Positions 16,091 through 25,082 of a stretch of 64,000 bases of DNA are shown one piece after another. Position 1 is the stretch's first letter, and every line of letters begins with the position of its first letter. Source of the stretch: Methanomassiliicoccaceae archaeon (GTDB lineage Archaea > Thermoplasmatota > Thermoplasmata > Methanomassiliicoccales > Methanomethylophilaceae); NCBI GenBank assembly GCA_016284295.1, contig JAEEOP010000027.1, positions 25,179 through 89,178 of the forward strand, in the 5' to 3' direction. The notes beneath the pieces were generated by a model. The model was not told the origin of the DNA. It worked only from the letters and a program-made list of their open reading frames with translations, and did no database searches. Made by a program: the position numbers and the translations under genes.

Positions 16091-19039
16091 TCACTCCAGA
16101 GGAGTGACACCGATCGTGATCATCTTTCCTGTGACGTCCCACTCCTTGACCTCGGTTCCCTTCGGCTCGGAGGTGAACTTCAGTTCCTTGGCCCTGACCT
16201 CGGTGGAGATGTGCTCCTTCCAGGTCTCGAAGAGACCAACGAGGCGGTCCTCGGCGGAGACCTCGATGTCGACGTACTGCTCGACCTTGAGCTTCATGTC
16301 CTTGCGCATCTGCTGGATACGCCTGATGAGCTCCCTGGCGTAGCCCTCGGCCTCGATCTCGGGTGTCACGTTGAAGTCGATGAAGATCGTTCCCTCGTCG
16401 AACTCAACAGGCTCGATGTCGCTCTCCACGGAAGGGATCTCGTCCTTTCCGAGGTACTGGACCCTCTTGATGTTGCCCTGGTCGGCGAGGACGTCGTCGA
16501 ACATCTTCACGGCCTTGTTGACATCAGCATCGTTACCGCGGACGAAGACCTGGAGCAGGGGCCATCTGAGCTTTGATCCCATCTTGGCCCTTTCGGCGGC
16601 TATGATGTCCACGATGTTCCTGACAAGGGACATGCTGTGCTCGATGCCGTCGTCGATGAGGGAATCGTCGCATACAGGCCAGTCCTCCATATGGACGGTC
16701 AGCTTCTTGCCTCCCATGTGCTGGTAGACCTCCTCCGCGATGTGGGGGGCGATCGGCGCAAGCACCAGGGCGGTCTTCATGATCGCGTAGTAGAGGGTGA
16801 AGTACGTGGCGTTCTTGTCCGCCTCAGCATCCTCGCCCTCGGACCATGACCTGTCCCTGACCAGACAGACGTACCATCTGGACAGGTCCTCGAGGATGTA
16901 GTTCTCCAGCTCGCGTGCCACGAGGTGCAGCTCCCTGGTCTCAAGATACTTGGTGACGGTCCTGACCATCTTCTCGGTCCTGGAGATCATCCAGCGGTCC
17001 TCGTCTCTGAGGTACTTGGAGATGCTGTCGATTGTGAAGTTGTCAGGATCGTACTTGTCCAGGATCATGTAGGTGGATGCGAAGTTCACGACGTTCCAAT
17101 AGGTATTGAGGACCTTCCTAGCGTTCCTGGGCCCATCCTTCTGGAAGGCTGTGTCCTCCCAGGGGGCGTTGCTCTTGATCATGTAGTACCTGAGCGAATC
17201 GGCCCCGACCTGGTCGATGATCTCCAGCGGCTCGATAACGTTGCCCAGAGACTTGGACATCTTCTGTCCCTTGGGGTCCAGCACCCATCCGTGCATCATG
17301 ACCTCGTCGTAGGGCGCACGGTCGAACGAGATGACCCCGGCCCCCAGCTGGGAGTAGAACCATCCCCTTGTCTGGTCGTGGGCCTCGACGATGAAGTCGC
17401 CGGGCCACCACTCCTCGAACTCCTCCTTGTGGTGGGGGTATCCGAGGGATGCCCATGCCGCTACTCCGGAGTCGAACCAAACGTCGAGGACGTCGGGGAC
17501 CCTGTGCATGGTCTTGCCGCACTTGGGGCACTTGAACGTGACGCCGTCGATCCAGGGCCTGTGTGTGTCCATGCCGTCGGTGTATCCCTCGCCCTCCTTG
17601 AGCTCCTCGTACTGTCCGACGACCTTCTTCTCCCCGCACTCGCACTCCCAGACGGGCATGGGGATCCCCCAGTACCTCTGACGGGAGATGCACCATTCCC
17701 TGGCGCCCTCCACCCAGTTCTTCTCCCTGGTGCTTCCGGCCCAATCGGGGACCCATTTGGCGCGGTCGATCTCGGCCAGCATCTCGTCCTTGACCTTGGG
17801 GACGTCGACGAACCACTGGCGTGTGTTCCTGTAGATGATAGGGGACTTGCATCTCCAGCAGTGCCCGTACCTGTGCTTGATCTTGCTGGAGTTGAACAGC
17901 CTTCCGTTCTCGTCCAGGTACTTGATGACGTCGTCGTGGACGGTCTTGACCTTCTTGCCCACCATCAGGGGGAACTCGTCAGTGTACCTTCCGTTCTCGG
18001 CGACGGGGCAGAAGGGCGCGATGCCGTACCTCTTACCGGTGTCGTAATCGTCAGGACCGTGTCCGGGAGCGGTGTGCACCAGACCGGTGTTGTCCTGCTC
18101 GACGTAGGTGGCAGTGACGACCTTGTAGTTCCAATCGGACTTGGGGACGTCCAGCTCGAACACGGGCTGATACTCGATGCCTTCGAGCTGCTGGCCCTTC
18201 ATCCTCTCGATGACCTCGAACTTCTCGTAGCCTCCCTTCTGCATGACATAGTCCGCCTGAGATTCGAGGATGATGACCTCCTCCGAGCCCTTGGGGCCAG
18301 ACAGCCTCACCCTCGCGTAATCGAAGTCTGGATGGACGGCCACGGCCATGTTGGCCGCCAGTGTCCAGGGAGTGGTTGTCCAGATCAGCAGGGATGCGGT
18401 GTCGCCCTTGATGGGGAACCTGACCATGATCGAAGGGTCGGTCTCGTCCCAGTACTCGATCTCCGCCTCTGCGAGGGCAGTCTCACACCTGGGGCACCAG
18501 GTGACGACCCTGCTGGAGTCCCTGAGGAGCCCTTTCTCGTATGCCTTCTGGAGGGTCCACCATGCGGACTCGATGTAGTCCAGCTTGATTGTCTGATAGG
18601 GGTTGTCCCAATCCATCCAGACCCCCAGCTGCTTGAACTGCTCAGTCATGTCGGCGCGGAGGCCCTGTGCGAACTCTTTGCATGTATTCACGAAATTGTC
18701 GATCCCGAGCTCCTCGATGTCCTTCTTGGAGTGGACGCCTATCTGCTTCTCGACCTTTACCTCGATGGGTAGACCGTGCATGTCGAAACCAGGCTGATCG
18801 CGGATGTTGTATCCGTTCATGCTCCAGTACCTGATCAGGATGTCCTTGACGGTCTTGTTCATGGCGGTACCGAGGTGGATGGAGCCGGTGGTGTACGGCG
18901 GTCCGTCGACGAAGTAGAATTTCTTGCCGCCCTTCCTGGCTTCCCTGGTCTTCTCGTATGCGTACTCGGACCTCCAGTACTCCTGGATGTCCTTCTCGAT
19001 GCCCTTGGCATCATAATTGGCGCGGATCGGCGTTATCAT
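16091..19039 (-). CDS. ileS: Isoleucyl-tRNA synthetase
   Basis: A 982-residue class Ia synthetase that charges tRNA-Ile. The first signature reads GPPYTTGSIHLGT, the HLGT form usual in archaea rather than HIGH; the second is KMSKSLGN. WCPRCETALAEAEIEY and the CP1 editing domain (WTTTPWTLAANMAVAVHPD) follow in the normal order, and the C-terminal anticodon domain is complete. The start MITPIRANYDAKGIEKD matches family N-termini. A palindromic TATA candidate CCTAT-TAAT-ATAGG at about 19097-19110 implies a leader of about 35-40 bases containing GAGG. Confidence 0.96.
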   Translation of the reverse strand: MITPIRANYDAKGIEKDIQEYWRSEYAYEKTREARKGGKKFYFVDGPPYTTGSIHLGTAMNKTVKDILIRYWSMNGYNIRDQPGFDMHGLPIEVKVEKQIGVHSKKDIEELGIDNFVNTCKEFAQGLRADMTEQFKQLGVWMDWDNPYQTIKLDYIESAWWTLQKAYEKGLLRDSSRVVTWCPRCETALAEAEIEYWDETDPSIMVRFPIKGDTASLLIWTTTPWTLAANMAVAVHPDFDYARVRLSGPKGSEEVIILESQADYVMQKGGYEKFEVIERMKGQQLEGIEYQPVFELDVPKSDWNYKVVTATYVEQDNTGLVHTAPGHGPDDYDTGKRYGIAPFCPVAENGRYTDEFPLMVGKKVKTVHDDVIKYLDENGRLFNSSKIKHRYGHCWRCKSPIIYRNTRQWFVDVPKVKDEMLAEIDRAKWVPDWAGSTREKNWVEGAREWCISRQRYWGIPMPVWECECGEKKVVGQYEELKEGEGYTDGMDTHRPWIDGVTFKCPKCGKTMHRVPDVLDVWFDSGVAAWASLGYPHHKEEFEEWWPGDFIVEAHDQTRGWFYSQLGAGVISFDRAPYDEVMMHGWVLDPKGQKMSKSLGNVIEPLEIIDQVGADSLRYYMIKSNAPWEDTAFQKDGPRNARKVLNTYWNVVNFASTYMILDKYDPDNFTIDSISKYLRDEDRWMISRTEKMVRTVTKYLETRELHLVARELENYILEDLSRWYVCLVRDRSWSEGEDAEADKNATYFTLYYAIMKTALVLAPIAPHIAEEVYQHMGGKKLTVHMEDWPVCDDSLIDDGIEHSMSLVRNIVDIIAAERAKMGSKLRWPLLQVFVRGNDADVNKAVKMFDDVLADQGNIKRVQYLGKDEIPSVESDIEPVEFDEGTIFIDFNVTPEIEAEGYARELIRRIQQMRKDMKLKVEQYVDIEVSAEDRLVGLFETWKEHISTEVRAKELKFTSEPKGTEVKEWDVTGKMITIGVTPLE

Positions 19040-19156
19040 TGCTAGTCCTCATATCCGGGTCTATCTTGCCCGTAATATCCACGCGTATGCGGGTCCTATT
19101 AATATAGGTAGGGGAGGGTTGGCATCGTCCGATGGCCGATCGACAATGATTGGCGG

Positions 19157-19861
19157 TCATCTCTCCAGGATGTACCTGATGGCCTCGTTGGCGAGGGTCA
19201 TGCCGAAGATCGCAGGTACGGTCGGCAGGGAGCCGAGGACGCTTTTGCCATTGTCGTCCCTCTCCTGAGGCTTCACCAGGGGAGACTCCACAGAGTATAC
19301 CGCAGTTATCATCGATGTGTCGCATCCCCTCAGGGACTTCCTCAGCGATGCCGCCAGCGGACAAGTGCTGGTCTTCATCAGCGGCGCTATCCTCACGGCT
19401 TGCGTGTCCATGTGGAGGGCGGCACCCATGGAGGAGAACGTCCTTATTCCGTGCTCGGAGACGTACCTCAATAGTGCGGCCTTGTTGCGGAGGGTGTCAA
19501 TGGCATCGACGACCAGATCGTAATCCCCTGATAGGATCTCAGGGACGGTCTCCTCTGTGACAAGGGTATCCATGCCCTTGATGTCTATCTCCGGATTTAT
19601 GGACCTGGCCCTCTCGCAGGCGACCTCCACCTTGGGCCTCCCCAGGGTATCGGTCGTGGCCAGTATCTGGCGGTTGAGGTTGCTCTCCGAGAAAACGTCG
19701 TGGTCCACGACCCTGATCTTCCCCACGCCGGCGCGAACCAGCCCTTCCAATGCGTAGCCTCCAACGGCGCCGGAACCGACCTGTATGACCTTCGCTCCGC
19801 GGAGCCTCTCAAGCCCTTCCTCTCCGACGAGCAGGGAGGTCCTCTCCTCCATGCCCCTCAT
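19157..19861 (-). CDS. E1-like/ThiF-family protein, TcdA (CsdL) type
   Basis: 234 residues with the nucleotide-binding start QVGSGAVGGYALEGLVRAG, then DHDVFSESNLNRQ (the DxxxxxNxNRQ adenylation motif), VDAIDTLRNKAALL and the Cys-containing MKTSTCPLAASLRKSLRG. This fits tRNA threonylcarbamoyladenosine dehydratase (TcdA) or a related E1-like activating enzyme. ATG at 19861 overlaps the upstream TatD stop codon as ATGA, so translation is coupled. A longer frame to 20407 is read through the TatD gene in another frame and is not real. The region may form an operon with tatD and fen. Confidence 0.82.
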   Translation of the reverse strand: MRGMEERTSLLVGEEGLERLRGAKVIQVGSGAVGGYALEGLVRAGVGKIRVVDHDVFSESNLNRQILATTDTLGRPKVEVACERARSINPEIDIKGMDTLVTEETVPEILSGDYDLVVDAIDTLRNKAALLRYVSEHGIRTFSSMGAALHMDTQAVRIAPLMKTSTCPLAASLRKSLRGCDTSMITAVYSVESPLVKPQERDDNGKSVLGSLPTVPAIFGMTLANEAIRYILER

Positions 19862-20550
19862 GGGAACAGCCTCCTGAGGTTCTCCTCCGCTTTGGTTAGG
19901 AGGTCGTCGGCGCTCCTGCCGATGACCGTTCCGAGCCTTTCTGCGAAATCCCTCATGCCTGTGAAATCCTTCCCGATGTTCGGAGAATCCGTCTCCAGCA
20001 GGAGCAGGTCCTCCGGGATCGCATCCAGCAGCCTCTTCACCCTGATGTCCGACCTTGACAGGATCCTGGGCGATATCGAGAAATAGCAACCGATCTCGGA
20101 ATACGGCTTGATATAGCTGTCGGACCCGTATGAATGGAGTATGACGCCTCCGAGCCTGCGGCCCTTCAGCGCATCCAGCACCATCTTCTCGCATCCGACG
20201 TCGTGGATGGATACGACCCTGCCGTAATGCTCCGCGATGTCGAGCTGCTGTATCATCACCATGGTCTGGCCGAGGATCTTGCCCCTTTTGGAATCCAGTC
20301 CGATCTCCCCGACGTGGGCCCCGGGATCGCTCCCCAGGAGGTCGAAGAGCTTCTTCCTGTTCTCGAACGTCCAGTCCTCCGCGTACCACGGGTGGACCCC
20401 GTAGCACTTGATGACACGGGGGTCGTCGATAGCAGCCTGTTCATCCCACTCATCGGCCTTCGCGACGCATGAGACCATGCGGGACAGCTGAGGGAAATCC
20501 GAATATCCCTCCGGGACCTGCTCCGCAAGGTGCATGTGGGAATCTATCAT
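19858..20550 (-). CDS. TatD-family metal-dependent hydrolase
   Basis: 230 residues; metal-site motifs MIDSHMHLAE, HVGEIGLD, VVSIHDVG, VILHSYGS and LLLLETDSPNIG appear in TatD order. TatD proteins are 3'-5' DNases or deacylases. The start is coupled to the FEN1 gene: the upstream TGA and this ATG are arranged TGATATCATG. Its own stop overlaps the E1-like gene start. Shared transcription with fen suggests a DNA repair setting, which is inference. Confidence 0.85.
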   Translation of the reverse strand: MIDSHMHLAEQVPEGYSDFPQLSRMVSCVAKADEWDEQAAIDDPRVIKCYGVHPWYAEDWTFENRKKLFDLLGSDPGAHVGEIGLDSKRGKILGQTMVMIQQLDIAEHYGRVVSIHDVGCEKMVLDALKGRRLGGVILHSYGSDSYIKPYSEIGCYFSISPRILSRSDIRVKRLLDAIPEDLLLLETDSPNIGKDFTGMRDFAERLGTVIGRSADDLLTKAEENLRRLFP

Positions 20551-20554
20551 GATA

Positions 20555-21583
20555 TCAGAACCATGCGTCCAGGGACCTCTGCTTCCTTCTGTTGGACTCG
20601 GCCTTCCTGGCCGCCTCGATCTTGTTCAGGACCGTGCCGACCCTGTCCTCCGAGAAGCCGTACTCGGTCATCAGGGACAGTACACCGTCCCTGTCCATCT
20701 CGCCGGCCTTGACGGCGTAGTCGTCCGACCTGGGGCCGTTGAGGAATATCTCCCTTACATCTTCGTATCCGGGGATGTCGATGTCAGTCTCCTCCATGAC
20801 CTTCTCCAGCGTGCCGTGCTTCTGGATGAGCTTGAGACCCTTCTTGGGTCCGATGCCGTTGATGCCGGTGTTGAAATCCGTGCCGATCATCATGCAGACG
20901 TCCACCAGCTGCTCCCTTGTTATGCCCAGGGAATCCAACATCTCCTTGGAATCTATGATCTCTGTCTTCACATCTCTGTAGAGCTGCTTTCCGGGCACCT
21001 TCCTCCTGCCAGAGATCGTCAGGTTCCTGACCAGCAGAGGGGCTCCGAAAAGAATCGAATCGAAATCCTGGGATGCGGCCGCATAGACATCACCCTTGCC
21101 GCACATGTACGCGGCCTGGGCCTCTCCGTCGCTGGGCGCCTGGACCACAGGTATGCCCATCAGCCTCAGGAGCTGCTTGGAGGTGTCTAGGATCTCCGGG
21201 GTCATCCTAGCGGTCTGCTGGGCCTTGGAGAACGCCTTCTTCAGGTCGCCTTCGGCAAGGGCCTGCTCGTACTCCTGCTTGGCCTTCTCCCTCCTGGCGA
21301 TCCTCTCCTCGATGGTGCCTGCCTTGAGCTCGTTGGGCTTACCGTCGAAAACGAATGAGGGTTCGATCCCCGCCTCGATGAGGTTCGCCGTACGATACAA
21401 CAGTCCGGACAGGTGGGATGTCACCCTTCCTTCCTCGTCCATGAGGGGCTTCCCGTCGGGCTGCCTGATGATCGATAGGAACTGGAAGATCGTGTTGTAC
21501 GCGTCGATGGCGATGGTCCTCCCCCTGAGATCCTCCAGCTCGATCTCCCTTGCAGTCACGATCGGCGATAGGTTTACTCCCAT
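20555..21583 (-). CDS. fen: Flap endonuclease 1
   Basis: 342 residues. Active-site acidic residues are visible in TIAIDAYNTIFQFL, FVFDGKPNELK, APSDGEAQAAYM, SQDFDSILFG and MIGTDFNTGINGIGPKK (with the helix-hairpin-helix). The C-terminus QRSLDAWF is a canonical PCNA-interacting peptide. The enzyme removes 5' flaps in Okazaki fragment maturation and base excision repair. MGVNLSPIV is the conserved start, exposed after Met removal. It begins a three-gene run (fen, tatD, E1-like). Confidence 0.96.
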   Translation of the reverse strand: MGVNLSPIVTAREIELEDLRGRTIAIDAYNTIFQFLSIIRQPDGKPLMDEEGRVTSHLSGLLYRTANLIEAGIEPSFVFDGKPNELKAGTIEERIARREKAKQEYEQALAEGDLKKAFSKAQQTARMTPEILDTSKQLLRLMGIPVVQAPSDGEAQAAYMCGKGDVYAAASQDFDSILFGAPLLVRNLTISGRRKVPGKQLYRDVKTEIIDSKEMLDSLGITREQLVDVCMMIGTDFNTGINGIGPKKGLKLIQKHGTLEKVMEETDIDIPGYEDVREIFLNGPRSDDYAVKAGEMDRDGVLSLMTEYGFSEDRVGTVLNKIEAARKAESNRRKQRSLDAWF

Positions 21584-21592
21584 GATCGCACC

Positions 21593-22240
21593 TCAGAGAC
21601 CGTGCCATTCCTCGATGGCTGCGGACATGTCGTCCATCTTGAACAGATACGATCCGGCCACGAGCACATCCACGCCGGCATCGACGCAGACCTTCGAGGT
21701 ATCCTTGTTGATCCCTCCGTCCACGGACACCAGCAGCTCCTTCCCGTTCTTCTTCGCCCATTCCTTGGTCCATGAGATCTTGGGGACGCAGTCGGCTATG
21801 AACGACTGCCCTCCGAATCCGGGATGCACCGTCATCACCAGAACGAGGTCCACCTCGGGGAGGTACTCCTCCATGGCGCTGACGTCCGTCTCCGGGTTGA
21901 TCGATAATCCTGCTTTCAAGCCCTTGGCCTTGATCTTGGCGATGGCCCCGTGTATGTCCCCCTCGGCCTCGCAGTGAACTGTTATCATGTCGCATCCCGC
22001 GTCCGCGAACGCATCGATGTAGCGGATGGGGTCCTGAATCATCAGGTGCGCGTCGAAGGTGATATCGGAATGCTTCCTGATGGCCTTGATGACCGGAGGT
22101 CCGAAGGTTATGTTCGGTACGAAGTCGCCGTCCATCACATCGAGATGGGCCCAGTCCGCTCCTGCTCTTTCGACGCGGACGAGCTCCTCTCCGAGCTTCG
22201 AGAAATCCGCCGATAGCATCGAGGGGGATACGATAGTCAT
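21593..22240 (-). CDS. rpe: Ribulose-phosphate 3-epimerase
   Basis: 215 residues with the TIM-barrel signatures SMLSADFSKLGEEL, HLDVMDGDFVPNITFGP, TFDAHLMI, VMTVHPGFGGQ and SVDGGINKDT. It interconverts ribulose 5-phosphate and xylulose 5-phosphate. A longer open frame begins at 22324, but MTIVSPSML at 22240 is favoured by a TTATATG box centred about 24-27 bp upstream and by family length. The gene ends 9 bases before fen, on the same strand, so read-through into fen is possible. Confidence 0.92.
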   Translation of the reverse strand: MTIVSPSMLSADFSKLGEELVRVERAGADWAHLDVMDGDFVPNITFGPPVIKAIRKHSDITFDAHLMIQDPIRYIDAFADAGCDMITVHCEAEGDIHGAIAKIKAKGLKAGLSINPETDVSAMEEYLPEVDLVLVMTVHPGFGGQSFIADCVPKISWTKEWAKKNGKELLVSVDGGINKDTSKVCVDAGVDVLVAGSYLFKMDDMSAAIEEWHGL

Positions 22241-22330
22241 GCTATCCGCATGGGATGGTCCATATAAGGAAAATGGGTCTCGTGAGGGTCTAACCTCCTT
22301 AGGGCACATTGATTTTATTACCATGTTGAT

Positions 22331-23230
22331 ATGGACGGTTCCGTGTGGACCGGCATCGAGCTCCTATTCGTCCTACAGGACATCCGCCACCAGTTCCCGA
22401 TACTGGAGGACATATTCCTGGCATTCTCGGGGAGATTCTTCTTCCAGATACTGCCGGTCATCGTTATGGCCTGGTTCCTCTGGTACGTCGACAAGAGGAA
22501 GGGGGAGATCATAGGCATAGGATTCACTGCGGCCACCACCGTGTCCACGGTAGTGAAAGCGCTGTTCTTCCAGCCGAGGCCATGGGTGCTGGATCCGGGG
22601 ATCGAGAGGGTCGACGGGGCGCATGCGTCCGGACCATCCTTCCCAAGCTCCCACACGATCATGGCCGCGTCGTCGCTCATACCGGCCGCGTTCATGAGCA
22701 GATATAGAATTGCAGCGATCGTGCTGTTCGCCTTGGCGGTGATCGTGATCGCGGGAAGGCTCTTCCTCTGCGTGCATACGCCCCTGGACATCATCGCGGG
22801 CCTGGTCGTCGCCGGGGTATCGGTCTATGCGGCGAAGGTCGCCGTGGACTACGGTTCCAGAGGAGTGCGCGAGTTCTACATCTCCTGGACGGTCCATCTT
22901 CTGATCATGTCTATACTGGTGGCTGCATCGCTCATAGCCAGCTGGCAGAACGCGGTCATCATCCTGGAGTACTGCGTGATGTACTATGGCATGATGATCG
23001 GGATACTGCTGGACCACAGGTACATCAATTATGACATGCGCATGAGGGATTCCAAGTACGGATTGCTGATCTTCGTGGGAGGCATCCTGATGGCAGGGAT
23101 CCTGTTCATGGTGCCGTATCTCCTATCCTCGTCCATAGGTTCCCTAGTGGGCGGATTCCTTGTCGCACTGTGGATATCATGCCTGTTCCCGGCCCTGATG
23201 ATGAGGTATCTGGGAACGGAGAGTCAGTGA
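22331..23230 (+). CDS. PAP2-superfamily membrane phosphatase
   Basis: About 299 residues and eight hydrophobic helices. The phosphatase signature is complete: KALFFQPRPW, GPSFPSSHTI and GRLFLCVHTPLD, with catalytic His residues in PSSHT and CVHTPLD facing outward. Substrates in the family are isoprenoid or lipid pyrophosphates. The first ATG is at 22331, but the only nearby TATA box (TTTTATTA, 22313-22320) lies too close; a leaderless start at the in-frame GTG 22343 (codon 5) would fit the 27-bp rule better. Confidence 0.85.
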   Translation: MDGSVWTGIELLFVLQDIRHQFPILEDIFLAFSGRFFFQILPVIVMAWFLWYVDKRKGEIIGIGFTAATTVSTVVKALFFQPRPWVLDPGIERVDGAHASGPSFPSSHTIMAASSLIPAAFMSRYRIAAIVLFALAVIVIAGRLFLCVHTPLDIIAGLVVAGVSVYAAKVAVDYGSRGVREFYISWTVHLLIMSILVAASLIASWQNAVIILEYCVMYYGMMIGILLDHRYINYDMRMRDSKYGLLIFVGGILMAGILFMVPYLLSSSIGSLVGGFLVALWISCLFPALMMRYLGTESQ

Positions 23231-23288
23231 CGGATTTCCCGACCTAACCGACGTTGGTTATTTAGCCGAGTCCGTCGATTAACTATGC

Positions 23289-23504
23289 ATGTCATTGGCT
23301 AAGCATAACACCGCAGCGGCGAAGTGCGACGTTGCGGGATGTGACAACGATGCAGAGAGGTCGTTCAACATCAAACAGGTGGAGAAGACCGATCTCAGTC
23401 TGAAGAGCGGCGACCTCCGTAACGTCCACCTCTGCAAAGAGCACTACAAGGAGTTCAAGAAGCAGACGAAGACCGACAGGGAACTCGACGCGATCTACGA
23501 CTGA
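23289..23504 (+). CDS. Small zinc-binding protein
   Basis: 71 residues with C-x(4)-C (CDVAGC) near the N-terminus and C-x(2)-H (LCKEHY) near residue 49-52, a treble-clef-like pair of metal ligands in a basic protein. TTATTTAG is centred 27 bp before the ATG, so a leaderless start is supported. It ends 14 bases before the RNase Z gene and probably shares its transcript; a role with tRNA processing is possible but unproven. Confidence 0.75.
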   Translation: MSLAKHNTAAAKCDVAGCDNDAERSFNIKQVEKTDLSLKSGDLRNVHLCKEHYKEFKKQTKTDRELDAIYD

Positions 23505-23518
23505 GCCCTGCAGATATC

Positions 23519-24436
23519 ATGTTGGAGCTGCTCTTTCTGGGGACCGGGGCCAGCGTCCCTTCCAGGGACAGGGCCACGTCCTGCATAGCCGTGAGGGGCG
23601 GCTCCGACATCATCCTCATGGACTGCGGCGAGGGATCCCAGAGACAGATCATGATCTCGCCGTTCTCGTTCATGAAGATCAGGGCGATCCTTATAACCCA
23701 TCTTCACGGCGACCACGTATTCGGGCTTCCGGGACTTCTCCAGACGATGAGCCTGTCCGGACGTACGGAAGGGCTCACGGTGTACGGTCCGGAAGGGATC
23801 CGGAAATGCATCGATGCGTTCATGAGCGTTACCGAAGGGACCACTGTCTATCCGCTGGACATCGTCGAGGTGGAGGGAGGAGAGTCCTTCCAGGTGAAGG
23901 ATATGACCGTCTCGGTCTACAGGACGGAACATAACATACCGTCCGTCGGATACATGATCCGGGAGAGGGAGCGCCCCGGGAAACTGGACCGCGAGAAGGC
24001 GCTGTCCCTGGGCATTAAGGACGGACCGGACATGTCACGCCTGAAGAACGGGGTGACCGTCGGAGATGTTACGCCCGACATGGTCGTCGGCCCGCCCGTG
24101 AAAGGTATGTCTGTTTCGTACACCGGGGACACCAGGCCTTGCGATTCTGTTGTGAAAGGGTCGAAGGGTGCCACTGTGATCATCCATGAGAGCACCTACA
24201 TGTCTGGACAGGCCCAGCTGTCCAAGGAGTTCTTCCATTCCACGGCGGCGGAGGCCGCCCAGGACGCGTTGTCCGCAGGCGCATCGCACCTGATCCTCAC
24301 ACACATCAGCAACCGTTACGACGACCATCAGGAGGTCGTTGACGAGGCCCGCACCATATTCGAGAACACCTGTGCGGCCTCGGACATGGACCTCTACGAG
24401 GTCAGACCTGACGGCCTCTTTCTGAAAAGCAGATGA
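23519..24436 (+). CDS. rnz: Ribonuclease Z (tRNA 3' endonuclease)
   Basis: 305 residues of the metallo-beta-lactamase fold: LFLGTGASVPS, MDCGEGSQRQ, ITHLHGDHVFGLPG (HxHxDH), SYTGDTRPC, IHESTY and LTHISNRY. It cleaves tRNA precursors after the discriminator base, needed here because tRNA genes such as tRNA-His lack encoded CCA. The ATG lies in the context GATATCATG shared with several other genes. A stop codon and short gap separate it from the convergent regulator gene. Confidence 0.93.
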   Translation: MLELLFLGTGASVPSRDRATSCIAVRGGSDIILMDCGEGSQRQIMISPFSFMKIRAILITHLHGDHVFGLPGLLQTMSLSGRTEGLTVYGPEGIRKCIDAFMSVTEGTTVYPLDIVEVEGGESFQVKDMTVSVYRTEHNIPSVGYMIRERERPGKLDREKALSLGIKDGPDMSRLKNGVTVGDVTPDMVVGPPVKGMSVSYTGDTRPCDSVVKGSKGATVIIHESTYMSGQAQLSKEFFHSTAAEAAQDALSAGASHLILTHISNRYDDHQEVVDEARTIFENTCAASDMDLYEVRPDGLFLKSR

Positions 24437-24441
24437 ACCGC

Positions 24442-25005
24442 TCACAGCAGCTTGAGGATATCCGCCTTGGTCAGCACGCCGACGATTACCCCCTTGGAAG
24501 ATACCAGGACGGCGTTGCTGTTGCTCATTATCCCCGCGACCGACGTTATCGGAGTGTTGTCCGGGACTACGGGGAACGACTCGCCCATGACCATGGATAT
24601 GGTCATTCCGTACACATCGTCGATGGACTTCTCGCTGCTTATCAGGTCGAATATGTCCCTTTCGGATATGCTGCCGACGGGCATGTTCCCTTTGAACACG
24701 GGGAACTGCGAGTAGCCGGTCTCGCCCATCATGTCCGCCGCGTACTTGATGGTCTGATCGCTCTGCAGCGAGACCACCTCCTTGGAACAGACGTCGATGG
24801 CGGTCTTCCCCTTGCCTATGGCTTTGGTCATACCCTCCAGCGCCTCGAAGAGGGCCACCACCGTCTCATAGCTCGCCGATACCTTGCCGCGCTCGATCTT
24901 CGCTATGGTGCCCTGGCTGACGCCCGACCTTGCGGCCAGCTCGGACTGAGTGACTCCCATCTCCACTCTAATCCTACGTATGTCGGTCACCGGGGGGAAA
25001 TTCAT
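24442..25005 (-). CDS. HTH (XRE) plus tandem CBS-domain regulator
   Basis: 187 residues: an N-terminal helix-turn-helix (IRVEMGVTQSELAARSGVSQ, residues about 8-58) followed by two CBS domains (about 70-125 and 130-187; MMGETGYSQFPVFKGNMPVG and NSNAVLVSSKGVIVG). CBS pairs bind adenosyl ligands such as AMP, ATP or SAM. It is divergent from metK, and an inverted repeat overlaps its own TATA box, so self-repression and control of SAM synthesis are the natural hypothesis. ATG at 25005 is leaderless by TATA spacing. Confidence 0.85.
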   Translation of the reverse strand: MNFPPVTDIRRIRVEMGVTQSELAARSGVSQGTIAKIERGKVSASYETVVALFEALEGMTKAIGKGKTAIDVCSKEVVSLQSDQTIKYAADMMGETGYSQFPVFKGNMPVGSISERDIFDLISSEKSIDDVYGMTISMVMGESFPVVPDNTPITSVAGIMSNSNAVLVSSKGVIVGVLTKADILKLL

Positions 25006-25026
25006 ACGGCTCCGATAATGATATTC

Positions 25027-25060
25027 CTATAAGAATATTATTCTAGATAACATATATAAA
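25027..25060. promoter_or_regulatory. Divergent promoters and candidate operator between the HTH-CBS gene and metK
   Basis: Minus-strand TATA CTTATAGG (25027-25034) and plus-strand TATA CATATATAAA (25051-25060) are each centred about 27 bp from the start codons at 25005 and 25083. Between and overlapping the first is the inverted repeat AGAAT-ATT-ATTCT (25032-25044). Confidence 0.5.
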
Positions 25061-25082
25061 CAAGGAATTATTGCGATATTAC

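Noticed and set aside
16091..19039. Apparent loss of the HIGH motif in IleRS (HLGT instead)
   Set aside because: HLGT is the usual archaeal form of this motif, so it is not a defect.
19862..20407. Long N-terminal extension of the E1-like protein
   Set aside because: It is the TatD gene read in another frame; composition is Arg/Gly-rich and without domains.
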